Shown here one piece after another: positions 12,201 through 21,919 of a stretch of DNA of 64,000 bases. The notes beneath the pieces are model-generated. The model was not told where the DNA came from. It worked only from the letters and a program-made list of their open reading frames with translations, and searched no databases. The stretch lies in the NCBI GenBank assembly GCA_963971225.1, contig OZ020270.1, forward strand, positions 74,354,432-74,418,431, read 5' to 3'. Each line of letters starts with the position of its first letter. Positions within the stretch are counted from its first letter, which is position 1. Source of the DNA: Melieria omissa. Lineage: Eukaryota; Arthropoda; Insecta; Diptera; Ulidiidae. Position numbers and translations under genes: made by a program.

Positions 12201-12483
12201 TGCTTATTTAATCTAAATCGGTTCAGTGGTTTTTGCCTGATTGTGGCTCAAAGAAGCAATGTCACACTTGTTTTTATATAATAGTATAGATAAAACGCTC
12301 AACTTTAAAAGGTCTTAAAGCCCAGGTTCTGGGATGAAGCGACTTGGAAAAATTAATTTTCTATATCGCTAATGTATCTATAGTACATTACGAGAAGTAA
12401 AAAAAGAAATGCAGGTTCGCAACTTTTGAATTTGCTCTAATGCGAGCGGTTTTGCCTGTTTTTCCCCAAAGTGCGGCGTAGAG

Positions 12484-13008
12484 CAGGGGTGCCCAAAACC
12501 TTCCCTGCCGGCAACTCAGCTAACTTTTAACGCACTTTAATCTAACTTATTCTCAACTAGTTGTGGTTGATAGTTGGATTATTTTCAATGGAGCCAACTG
12601 ACTATTTTAACATTGACTACTAGGCAGTAGTCAATTGTCCGACTCTGCATGACTTTTCAACTAACTTAAAGTTGGTTACTAAAAAGTTAGTTAGCTTATA
12701 GTTACGCCATGAAAGTTAACTTGAAGTGAGTTATTTTCGCAGTCGACTACAGAATTGCTTGCAGGGTTCTTATGGAAGAGCAAACACCAATACATAACAA
12801 TTAATTCATACGCTAAACAACAACAAAACCTACGTGGAAGATAACTATCGCCAATTTGCACCAACAAAGCATACTGTGCTGTGTGTGTGTACTAAAAATG
12901 CCGACGATCATTTACAAAAACAAATTAAGAACTGGAATCCTCAGCCTATGCTGAAGAGCATTTACAAAAACAAATGAGCAACGAGAGTATAGGGCATGGG
13001 CACCTCTG
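12484..13008. mobile_element. hAT MITE (525 bp) with 8-bp target duplication
   Basis: Ends CAGGGGTGCCC and GGGCACCTCTG form imperfect terminal inverted repeats. They are flanked by perfect 8-bp copies of GCGTAGAG at 12476-12483 and 13009-13016. An 8-bp duplication and CAGGG-type ends are hallmarks of hAT elements. No transposase frame is present. Confidence 0.9.
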
Positions 13009-13485
13009 GCGTAGAGTATGCATTGAAAATGTACATATTAGCTTCAGACGTTTGCCGCAGTTGGCGCACTGCCAGCGAAGAGCGTAGCGCATCTTTCGTT
13101 CACGGCCAAAAACTGTTTGAGAAGTGAACAACCAATTTAATGCATCAAAATAATGAAATGTCCTTCCTAAAAAAGATTCTCCAATAGCTTCAATGATAAA
13201 AAGTAAAATCAATCACATACGCCCATTACTTCTGTCGTTTGGACCGTATTGAATGACCGTATTAATAGCCATTAGCTACTTGCCACTTCTTTTAAAACCA
13301 ACAACATTTTAAGATTCACACTCAGAATTATAAAAAAAATCTCCAAAAAGAACTTATAAAAAAGCATACTTAATATTACAAAATATTAATTCATGTATTT
13401 TATTACCTAGTGAAAAAAAAGTTCAAAATTTGTTCCCAACCTTAAAAGTGAGTTATCCATATGATCAGAGATCTAAAGTAATTAT

Positions 13486-14331
13486 ATAGGGTTTTCCAAC
13501 AAGAGGTGTTATTTTGGTATTCAAAGAAAAATGCCATTTTTTGAGATAAATGATCGGATGTTTATTTCATAATAAAGAGGAAGGTATGCCGTTAATAATA
13601 AAAAACAACATCAGCCAAATGGCCACCACGACCACGCTTATGTCCTCGATAGCCACACGAATTCTATCTTTGAGGTCTTGAATCGACGCTGGGCTGTTGG
13701 CGTACACCTTATCTTTCACATGGCCCCAAAGGAAGAAGTCGCAAGGTGTTAAATCACAAGATCTCGGTGGCCAATTGCGATCACCTCTTCCAGAGATAAC
13801 ACCCAGAGGACCCAATCAGCAAAGACACGACGTTGTTGATGATCGGTCGGCTTGAGTTCTTGTGTTAACTGAACTTTATAAGCCTTAAGACCCAAGTCTT
13901 TATGCAAAATACGGTGTAATGACGTTTTTGGAATGCCCAATTTTAAAGAACGACGAGGAATCGACAAACCTGGGTTTTCTTCAACATTTTCGGCTACAGC
14001 AGCAATATTCTCAGTTGTTCTTGAGCGACGTGCACGGGTTTTATTCTTCACAGCACTAACTTGTCCCAACAGCTCGAATTTTTCCACCAATTTGTGTATT
14101 GCGGTCCGACAAGGTGCTTCACGACGACCCAAAAATGCTTTAGTTTTGCGAACTGTGACTGCAAGATTTTCACCATTTTTGTAGTGAATTTTAATAATTT
14201 CAATGCGTTGTTGAAGCGTGTATCGTTCCATTTTTAGTAATGGCGTAGTTTCTACTTGTCAAATGTCAAAGAATAAAAGCTTCAAAAGTGACAGCTACCG
14301 AAATACCGGGTGATTCAAAATAACACCCTAT
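13486..14331 (-). mobile_element. DD41D mariner-like element, internally deleted
   Basis: Ends have TATAGGG next to a GGTGTTATTTTG word (left near 13484-13537, right inverted at 14316-14333), resembling the TAGGGTG ends of the intact element at 56634-57902 but of a different subfamily. It carries the remains of one transposase gene on the minus strand. The left end is more diverged than the right, so the boundary is approximate. Confidence 0.65.
13567..14231 (-). pseudogene. DD41D-type transposase with its catalytic core deleted
   Basis: Starts MERYTLQQRIEIIKIHYKNG at 14231 with an N-terminal helix-turn-helix of the kind seen in MNRLTKEQRLQIVQIYFENN of the 57-kb copy. It continues through VEENPGLSIPRRSLKLG and LHKDLGLKAYKVQLTQELK, the linker to the catalytic domain. 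A deletion near 13790-13815 then joins FADWV to ISGRGDRNWPPRSCDLTP in another frame, followed by DFFLWGHVKDKVY. The first two catalytic Asp residues are lost; only the last (CDFFLW) remains. It cannot be active. Family assignment rests on shared block order with the intact DD41D copy. Confidence 0.8.
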
Positions 14332-14553
14332 ATTATAAAGTATTAATCATATTTTTGAAAAAAAAACCAAAATCTTCCCAATAAGAAATTGTTCACGTGA
14401 CCTGTAACTATTATTATATAATAAATATTTTTGAGTTGCATAATATCTGTTATAAGAAACAAGTATATTTTTCGTTGTCGATAATTATTATTTTGGGATT
14501 TTTTTACGTTGTTTCATAACTTTTATTTATGACTTTTTTACGTTGTTTGATAA

Positions 14554-14625
14554 CACAGTGCAACACAAGGCCTTCTATCAAATGACCTTGTCCCTCGAAA
14601 TTTTTTTGGAATTTGTTGCACTGTG
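14554..14625. mobile_element. 72-bp micro-MITE with TAA target duplication
   Basis: Inverted ends CACAGTGCAACA and TGTTGCACTGTG are flanked by TAA at 14551-14553 and 14626-14628. The neighbouring copy of the host repeat at about 14505-14532 reads GTTTCATAACTTTTATTTAT without the insert and so serves as an empty site. A 3-bp duplication with CAC ends suits CACTA-like or Harbinger-like elements; the superfamily is not certain. Confidence 0.75.
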
Positions 14626-14843
14626 TAACTTTTATTTATGATTTTTGTAATTTACGTTGCCGATAGTTATTATTAAAAAAAACATTTTTTTACGTTACCA
14701 TATTACCATATTTTGGGTATGAATTCATTTGAATGATTTCATTTCTAATTGACAAATGCAAATCAACTGCAGAAAACTAATTTCCACCAACAACTAAAAA
14801 ACAATTCATACTTAAAATGTGCTAAGGCAACATAAAAACAATA

Positions 14844-15256
14844 GGGCAGTTCAGGATAACGTGCAAATATATGCCGTTTCAAATATTTGCCATCAACACT
14901 GAGCGCACTTTTTAAAGCTTCATGGCAACTGCCGCTTTGGAATCCGAAAACAATTCACAATTACCTCTAACTGCGGCGCATCTTGCAAAAAATTTAAAAT
15001 TTTGCGAATCTCCTCCTCTGTCCACTTTTTGTTAGGTTTTTTTTTTTTTATTTTCGTTTTCAACGGCTCCATTTCCATGATTGTCAAATCTGTTTTCCCC
15101 ATGCCGATAAATATGCAATAGAGTTTCAGTGTGGGAAATTTGCCGCTGCTCGGCATGGGCAAATGTGCACATTTTGTGGTTGCGTTGAAAATATTTGCCA
15201 TGACATTTTCCCCATGCCATGATGACAGACCGTTTGCACGTTATCCTGAACTGCCC
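14844..15256. mobile_element. TA-flanked MITE (413 bp) with a coding remnant
   Basis: Inverted ends GGGCAGTTCAGGATAACGTG at 14844 and 15256 with TA at 14842-14843 and 15257-15258. On the minus strand, 14920-15108 encodes a Lys-rich stretch followed by KKWTEEEIRKILNFLQD, which resembles a SANT/Myb-like or MADF-like DNA-binding helix. It may be a remnant of an accessory transposon protein or a captured exon. Confidence 0.75.
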
Positions 15257-15517
15257 TAATGTCTTTCATAAAAGTTATGAAGCAACGTACAAAAAAGTTG
15301 CTATCAAATAATACTTATTGGCAACGTAAATATCAAAAAATCATAAATAACAGTTATGAAGCAACGTATAAAACAATTTCTCAAAATAATAGTTATCGGT
15401 AATGTAAATAAAAAAGTTATAAAGCAACGAAAACAACATAACAGTTCAGTTCATAACAGTCATAAGTAGGTAACGGATTTATATGCACACAAAATATGCA
15501 CGAAATATGCAAAATAT

Positions 15518-16028
15518 TGTTACGAATGCTAGTTCTACTGGGCTAGTACGTATCACTGGATTGTGCAATTTGAAGATAAAACAACTTTAATTATCCAAAC
15601 GTAGTCAATAAAAACCAACAATCACTTTATTTCACAGATTTACATTTCACTGTCCTTACACTTAATTATTTGCTTAATTACTCCGTGTGGCACCTTCACT
15701 TGTCTAAACCAAGACTGACTCGCTGCGCCGTACCCGGCTGCCTTTTATACCTGTCCGGTTATCGCGCTGATCGTTCTCGCACATTCCAGAGTGGACTAAA
15801 GGTTTCCATGATGATCGCGGGCCATCATTGCCAGATTGGACTAAAAGTTTCCATTATCGCGGCTATCATTGCCAGGTTGGACTAAAAGTTTCCATTATCG
15901 CGGCCATCGTTGCCAGGTTGGACTAAAAGTTTCCATTATTATCGCGGCCGTCATTGCCAGATTGAATTATAGCACGGCGCGTAGCGACAGGGTTGCTTTG
16001 CACAGCGACAGACTGTCTTATCGTTACA
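15518..16028 (-). repeat. 3' LTR of a Ty3/gypsy element (511 bp)
   Basis: On the minus strand it begins TGTAACGATAAGACAG directly after the purine-rich tract AAGTGGTGGGCAG, and ends GCATTCGTAACA. TG...CA ends and the adjacent polypurine tract identify it as the 3' LTR. A TATAAAAGG box (complement at about 15741-15750) and an AATAAA signal (complement at 15626-15631) are in the expected order. It contains about four tandem ~42-bp repeats at 15790-15965. Confidence 0.85.
15790..15965. repeat. Four tandem ~42-bp repeats within the LTR
   Basis: Each unit contains CCAG(A/G)TTGGACTAAAAG followed by TTTCCATTATCGCGGC and CATCATTG. They lie in the U3 part, upstream of the TATA box on the minus strand. 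Repeats in this position often carry enhancer activity; that role is an inference. Confidence 0.85.
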
Positions 16029-16039
16029 CTGCCCACCAC

Positions 16040-16605
16040 TTAGACTTGTTCGTCCCGAACAAGTGCCGAGGCTCCGCTGTGATAAGGCGCCAGGCGCTCC
16101 AAATGGACTACCTTCAGCTTAGCGCCTCTATTGCTGCAACGTTGAATCCTGTATACCACGTCATTAATCCTAGTCACGACTTTGTACGGTCCTTCCCATG
16201 ACGTTTGAAGTTTTGGAGACAAACCTTTCCTCCGCTGCGGGTTGTAGAACATTACCAGATCGCCATCTTGGAACCCTGCTGAGTTGGTCCGTAGATCATA
16301 TCTGGCTTTCACCTTATCGCTGACCAGTTTGGTGCGGCTCCTTATAAACTGGTGAATTTCCTCCAGTTCCGCCCGCTTATTGACCACGTAGTCCGTCTTA
16401 GCGCCTCCCGTCGTGCTGACTACACCGAACTTCAAGTCAGCAGGTAACCACAATTCTGTGCCGAACACTGCTCGGGCTGGAGTGAGTGATGTCGTGTCGT
16501 GCGGGGCTGACTTATACGCCATTAGGAACAGGGGGATATGCGTGTCCCAATCCTTTTGATTTCTGCCTACCACTTTCCGCAGGTATTCTTCCAGTGTCCG
16601 GTTAA
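16040..16605 (-). pseudogene. Ty3/gypsy Pol, integrase C-terminal part (truncated)
   Basis: The frame enters at 16605 with VNRTLEEYLRKVV, continues RNQKDWDTHIPLFLMAYKS and TPARAVFGTELWLPADL, and ends HLERLAPYHSGASALVRDEQ at 16040. This is the conserved end of gypsy-type integrase (the RxLxxxLRK...DW...LPLALFAYN region) followed by the chromodomain-like GPYKVVTRINDVVYRIQ segment. Integrase inserts the retroelement cDNA into nuclear DNA. The catalytic D,D-35-E core, reverse transcriptase and Gag are missing because the element stops at a TTAA at 16602-16605. The stop is 12 bp from the polypurine tract and LTR, the normal arrangement. Confidence 0.85.
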
Positions 16606-17018
16606 CCCTCTAGTTCCCAAGAAGGCCTGTAGACATCCTAAGCTTAAACAAATTCTCTAAATTACACCTTATGAATTTTCTAGCTGATTTTACACGTATG
16701 GAAAGGGGAATCTCCATTCTATAAAATAAATGTAGTCAGATAACGCTGCCACATACACAACGGCAGTAATTGTAAGACAAAGTTGAAGTTTCATGAGAAA
16801 GTAAGGAAATAATTAATTTTAAAATTGCGTGAGAAACAAAAATTTTTTTAAATAAATTGAGAGCCTCAATAAAACTAAACAAATTATTGGTGAGTAGCTG
16901 ATAATGTATTCTTTGAGAAAATAAAAGAAAATTATAAAAAAAAAGTTGTTACACTCCTCCTACCTAACATAAACCCTAGAGTGTCTGTAGGCCTGCTTGG
17001 GATGAAAAGTCTAAATAA
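16606..17018. mobile_element. Candidate TTAA-flanked MITE
   Basis: TTAA occurs at 16602-16605 and 17019-17022, and CCCAAG(A/C)AGGCCT...AGACA blocks face each other at about 16616-16636 and 16985-17003. This fits a piggyBac-like MITE. The spacers between TTAA and the blocks differ (10 versus 17 bp), and the integrase does not resume beyond the right end, so a simple insertion is not proven. Confidence 0.45.
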
Positions 17019-17022
17019 TTAA

Positions 17023-17724
17023 CGGTCCTTGATGATGTTTTTTCGCTATTTAAGCATTATTTATCGATTTGAACGGAAATTTTGATACACCACAATGTAA
17101 AACAGATCAAGTTACTGCAAAAATGTATAATTAGGCGTAGTCCGCAGGGGTTGATGAGGGAACTAGTCTCCCCTAGTCCTTTATTTCATGGAGTAGATTT
17201 GTCGACATCTGTGTGGAAAGATAACAAGGCATTAAAAAATAATAAGAACCACAATATATATATCTATACCGATTTTTTTAGTTTTCCATGTTTATACACC
17301 CCCCAAAAGCAGTGTATAAATTACCAATGACACATTACCCCTCGCCGTACCCCACCCCTTTTTATTCGTTATTTTATTTATACGTAAAAAAAATTAAAAT
17401 TTAGAATTCGACAAAAACAAAAAAACAACCACTTTTTTACTATCAGAAACAATACTTTTTAGTTTTTTTACAAATTAATTGATACAGATAATAAGCATCG
17501 AAAAATTCATGACTTTATTCGTAGTGAATTTTTAAAAGCTCATAACTCAGCAAAAAAATATCATACGGGAAAAAAATTGGGTGTACACATCCACGTCTAC
17601 TAGAAGTATAACTGACCAGAATATAAACAAAATTCATTTTTTTGGGTTGTCCGCTTGACGTGAAATGCCACATATATAAACCAGAATTGTTTTTACACGT
17701 CTATCAGCAAATAATTTCACATGC
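17023..17724. other. AT-rich spacer without gene
   Basis: No coding family, RNA gene or clean repeat boundary is visible. There are A/T homopolymers and an AT dinucleotide-rich patch near 17254-17266. Confidence 0.5.
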
Positions 17725-18637
17725 CATATGGGCATCTCCCAAAAAAGGTCCACCACGAGTGAAAATTCAAATTGCTCAGAAAAACTTTTTATTATCCAAT
17801 AATACAGCTTAAATATCTATATTTTATAAATGTAAAAAAATTTTTAATTTTTTTTTAATTTTTTACCGAAATATACTACTGTAAAAGAAAAAAAAAATTT
17901 TCTGAGCATTTTGACGAATTATGCACATTTTGTCTTTGCGTTTTTATCTTATTCAAGTAATATTATATTTTTCTTGTAATGCCAAAGTTTTCTACTAACA
18001 ACAATCCTATGTATTAGAGAAAGCGAGAGAAAGTGGAGTTCGAAGAACGGAAGTTTTTTTAGTTTGCTTCTTCCTGTATCCTATTGTCGCGTCCGTGCCC
18101 AAAAAACCTTATTAGTTGTTGCCATTAGTGGACAAACTTTTCAAAGGCAAGTAGCTGTCAATTTTTAAATAGGTGCATTGTTCCCGTTAGGAAAATATAA
18201 TAATTGGCTCCCAGCAAAATCGGAAAACAATTTTATGGGTGTTTAAAATTTGTCGCGTCCGTCACCGGAAGCTCTGAATCGATTCGATTGTTTTTCGATT
18301 TCCGGTAAATTTCCGCATTTCTTGAGATGCAATTTTTTTTTCAAAATATTGACTCTCATTGAACATTTTACCAACAAAATACAAGAAAATATAAAAAAAA
18401 ATCATTTAGGTTGGGAATTACAGCTCAATCAAATTTGTATGTTATATTGTACAATAGTCCGCAAAGGAGTAAAATGCATGAAACTTTTTTTCTTTTTTTT
18501 AAATTTTATGAACAATTCATTGGTTTATTTGATAAGAAAACATAAATTATAACAACAAAAATCAAAACGTGATTTCATTTTGATCGAAAACTACAGTGTG
18601 ACCAGTATATCTTCATACAAAACTTGTGAATCAAATA

Positions 18638-19253
18638 TTTATTTATTTATTTATTTAGCCAATGAACAAATGTCCTTACTGACTATAGGATATAATAATT
18701 ATTACAAACTATAAGTTACTTAAACTATTCAACAGCAAACCCTTCGGAAGTGACAGATCCAAATCGGTAACATTGTTTAATTCCGAGAAGGCCCTATATA
18801 GAGGTGCATTTCTTGCATAATTCGTCCTGGGGACATCTAAATGGAAGGTATCCACCCTCCGCAGACTCCGTTTAGGGACATTAAATCTTATGCCATGTGG
18901 GGTTTCGTTCGTCGGAATAGTACTATCTTTTCGGATCCGTATACAATCAAATTACTTTACACAACCTTTGTCAGGTCTAGATTGGAATATGCCGCGCTAA
19001 TATGGAGACCATATCACGCATCTTCCATAAACCGAATTGAACGGTTACAGAAAGTATTCATTCGGTTCGCTTTGCGTTCGCTGAACTTCAGTGATCCCAT
19101 ACCATCCTACAGCTCTCGTTGCCTTCTAATTAACTTAAAGTCACTACATGCTAGGCGTTCTCTTCTTGCATGCTCCTTTGTAGTCAGCATTGTATGTGGT
19201 GCTATTGATTGTCCGGATCTTTTAGCAAGAATCGCATTTAAATATCTTTAAAT
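18638..19253 (-). mobile_element. Jockey-like LINE with 5' inversion (twin-primed insertion)
   Basis: The 3' part lies on the minus strand: SLRRVDTFHLDVPRTNYAR from about 18870, ending LLLNSLSNL at the stop 18709-18711, then a short 3' UTR and a (AAAT)n tail at 18638-18657. The upstream part of the same open reading frame lies on the plus strand at 18871-19253: MWGFVRRNSTIFSDPYTIK, SRLEYAALIWRPYHASSI, IERLQKVFIRFALRSL, LLARIAFKYL. In an intact LINE the plus-strand block directly precedes the minus-strand block. An inverted 5' segment joined to a normally oriented tailed 3' segment is the signature of twin priming during target-primed reverse transcription. Both blocks are the C-terminal end of the reverse transcriptase protein. 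Confidence 0.85.
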
Positions 19254-19369
19254 CGACTTAGTAGTCCAGAAAATTTTTTTTTTTAAGTAACCTCTGAGAA
19301 TGTTACTTAATCAATAACATACATTTGTGTTATACCGATACGTTAGTTTTCTCTATATCTTCATTTTAG

Positions 19370-20287
19370 ACATACGCTCTATAATTGTAAAAACATTCAA
19401 AAGCGGTTTGAAGTGTGGTGCTATATTCCGCGAGTTGAAACCATTTAGTATGAAACGGAACTACGTGTATTATACAAAAAAAGTGGCCGTAAGCGAACTC
19501 TTAGAACTGCTGCGACAATAAAGGTCGTGAGAGAACGGATTCGAAGAAATTGCGATAGATCAGCACGAAGTATGGCCAAAAATATCAATATGTCACGCGA
19601 ATCATTAAGAATGATTTTACATGACAACTTGAATATGAAAGCTTTCCAGAAGAAGAAAATCCACGGACTTACTACCGATACAATAAAGAAGCGAAGGGAT
19701 AGATCAAAGCTACTGCTATCCTGGCACGCTGGTGATGACATCATTTTTTCTGATGAAAAACTCTTTGTGCTTAAAGCTCCTCACCATATGCAAAATGATC
19801 GATTGTGGGCGGTATCTTACGACGACATCCCCAATGACAAGAAGAATGTCCCAAGGTACCAAAATTCCTTATCTGTTATGGTTTGGGGTGCTATATCTCG
19901 GAAAGGGGCTTGACGCTCGTCTTTATTGACAAAGGGGTGACAATTAACGCGGATTACTATTTGAAAGAAGTATTGCAGAACCATTTGAAGCTTAATGCTG
20001 CGAAAATGTATGGAAATTACTATTATTGTTTCCAGCAAGATGGTGCACCCGCGCACACCGCAAAAATTGTTCAAGACTGGTGTAAACAAAATTTAGTTGA
20101 TTTTATTCCAAAGGATGAATGGACCCCGAACTCACCTGACTGTAATCCCTTGGACTTTTGCATTTGGGGTTATATGTTGCAGAAACTTAGGGATTATGGG
20201 ACAATAGACCGGTGGACGTGGTGCGTGCCGCATGCAATAGTTTTAAAAAGAGACTTGCGCGTGTTGTGGCAAGCAAAGGCCAAACAA
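19370..20287 (+). pseudogene. maT (DD37D) transposase, frameshifted
   Basis: The N-terminal helix-turn-helix (IVKTFKSGLKCGAIFRELK) is followed by a frameshift in an A-run near 19475-19482. The next frame carries GRKRTLRTAATIKVV, ARSMAKNINMSRESLRMIL and the first Asp in IIFSDEKLFVLKAPHH. A shift near 19909 leads to the second Asp in QQDGAPAHTAKIV and the third in SPDCNPLDFCIWGYM; 37 residues separate the last two, defining DD37D. The C-terminus RDYGTIDRW is followed by altered sequence. All catalytic residues remain but at least two shifts inactivate it. Confidence 0.85.
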
Positions 20288-20435
20288 TAGAGAAATTGTC
20301 TTTTAAAACAAATTTTGATACTTCAAGTTATAATTGTTAACCGTTTCAACTTTTCCAACTACTGTTATGATCAATAAAAACTACTTTGTTTTTGTATGAA
20401 CATATACTGGTCACACTGTATATAAATTATATATA

Positions 20436-20903
20436 CAGTGCAAGCTCGGTATTCGCGACTACCCATTATTGCGACGGCCCGGTTATCGCGACGGCTTGGG
20501 GTTTAACATTGCAGGTTCTATAATCGCGACAGTTTACGAAAAACGGGTTCTATTTTCGCGACTTTCATCTTTTTTGTTTTTATTGTATTACAATGTCCAT
20601 AACCAAAAATGGGAAATCTCCGTATTTTCGTATATTAACCTTTTTGGATTTTTAAGCCGACAACAGCGCTATATGAACTACGTGATTCAGTTGTTATTTT
20701 AAAAAATAATTTGCCAAAAAAAACAACTCAAAATCTCCAATTTCATTAAAAATGTTTAAATTGTAAATATATCAATAAAAACAATTCTAATTTTAAAAAT
20801 TACATAACATTTTTCAGTAAAAATTTGGGTTCTATTATCGCGAAAATTCGGTTTTCGCGACAGGTCTGGTTTTTAATTAGTCGCGAAAATCGAGCTTGCA
20901 CTG
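20436..20903. mobile_element. TA-flanked MITE, pogo/Tc1-like (468 bp)
   Basis: Inverted ends CAGTGCAAGCTCG at 20436 and 20903 with TA at 20434-20435 and 20904-20905. Both ends carry clusters of (T)CGCGAC words, about seven in all, likely transposase-binding sites. No transposase is present. Confidence 0.85.
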
Positions 20904-21027
20904 TATAAACAATTGAACATTTATCAGGCCTTATAAAACCGTTATTGCTGTTGCAAAGCCCTTTTCCCCTCAATAAAACACAGAATCAACTAACCACCAT
21001 ATAACTTTGTAGAAATACCGAATATAG

Positions 21028-21457
21028 CCGATTTGCCTGCCATTTGTACGATAAAGCGTACAAAGCTGTGCAACCCTTGTGGTCATTTGTACGATATATC
21101 GTACAATTTTTTAAAGGCTCGGGAAAAATATTTAGAAGCAAAAATTGTTAAATTTAATAAGTTTTATAAATCAACTGAGATTCAAACTTTGAAATTGTTT
21201 GTCTTTTTGCTACTAAAAAGTATTACATATTTAAAAATTCCTCCGCAGAAGCATCGCATAGCCAAATTCTTGCAAAGAACTGCTTACAAAACGCACTCAC
21301 ACTGTATAGCCACGGCTATTGTGATTTATATTTTCAAACAGAATGGTAAAACCTACTTAATAAGAATTAAAAAGCCGTTTCATAAAAAATACGTTCGCTG
21401 TAAAAAAAAAATTTTTTTTTTTTAATTGTACGATATATCACAAATTTCCGGAAAGGG
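21028..21457. mobile_element. piggyBac-like MITE (about 430 bp)
   Basis: The right end is CCCTTTCCGG read inward from TTAA at 21458-21461; the left end TTTGCCTGCCATTTGTACG is the piggyBac-like counterpart but its TTAA is degenerate. The palindrome TTGTACGATATATCGTACAA lies at 21090-21111 with inverted relatives at both ends. The interior open frame shows no transposase motifs. Confidence 0.7.
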
Positions 21458-21919
21458 TTAATGAAAAATACTGCACAAATATGTTCAGCTAGTTAATTAA
21501 TTTAATTTAATTAATTTATTAAGTTATTTCTAAAACCAGTTTACGATGTGATGAATGAAAGGTGCATTGCTAATGTATGTAAGAGCTGTGCGCACGATAT
21601 TAATCAAGATCTAATTCCGATAGAGTTCCTCAGGAAAATTAAATAAACCACACTAAGAACTTTTAACTTTATTTTTTCCTTATTTTGATTGCTGTAATTT
21701 GAATTTAACTTGTTATGTGTTATTTTTATTAAAAATTGACGTGTTATAATGAAAAACCATTACTGTATTTCATAAGGGGAATACCCTTGGAAAAAATTTG
21801 TCGCGTCCGTGATGTCGCGTCCGTATTCATGATATACCTAATTAAAAAAAGGTAAGACAAAATTCTCATATTTCATAAGTCTACGAAGAAAAGTTATCCT
21901 TTGACCTTCATTTGCATAT

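Larger units (their letters stand above)
9429..12290 (-). mobile_element. Helitron-type element, non-autonomous, minus strand
   Basis: Read on the minus strand the element begins TCTATACTATTATATAAA after a host A and ends CTAG before a host T, the A|TC...CTAG|T arrangement diagnostic of Helitrons. The 3' end reads CAAAGCCGCAGGGACTTG just before CTAG; closely similar ends occur at 48581 and 59856 on the plus strand. The body consists of tandem degenerate units with 'GGGCGTGG' and 'CCACGCCC' words. No Rep/helicase coding sequence is visible, so it would depend on another copy for rolling-circle movement. A 975-bp MITE at 10732-11706 is inserted in it. Confidence 0.8.
14450..15470. repeat. Fold-back region with inverted, internally repeated arms
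   Basis: The left arm (about 14450-14720) has repeated TTTTTTACGTTGTTTCATAA, TTTATTTATGA and GTTGCCGATAGTTATTATT words. The right arm (about 15265-15445) has their complements (GTTATGAAGCAACGTA, ATCATAAATAA, AATAATAGTTATCGGTAA). The arms face each other around the MITE at 14844-15256. This suggests an older fold-back element later hit by smaller ones. Outer limits are uncertain. Confidence 0.55.
18594..20418 (+). mobile_element. maT-type (DD37D) mariner element
   Basis: Inverted ends CAGTGTGACCAGTATAT at 18594 and 20418 with TA at 18592-18593 and 20419-20420. The outer ~30 bp of the ends match closely. The transposase gene follows at 19370-20287; a jockey-like LINE fragment is inserted between the left end and the gene. 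Confidence 0.85.

Noticed and set aside
18838..19251. Independent host gene starting MEGIHPPQTPFRDIK
   Set aside because: The first ten codons are the complement of the LINE 3' part across the twin-priming junction; the rest is LINE reverse transcriptase.
21033..21425. 130-codon plus-strand frame
   Set aside because: It spans the whole piggyBac-like MITE, is Lys/Phe/Ile-rich as expected from AT-rich DNA, and lacks DDE-type motifs.
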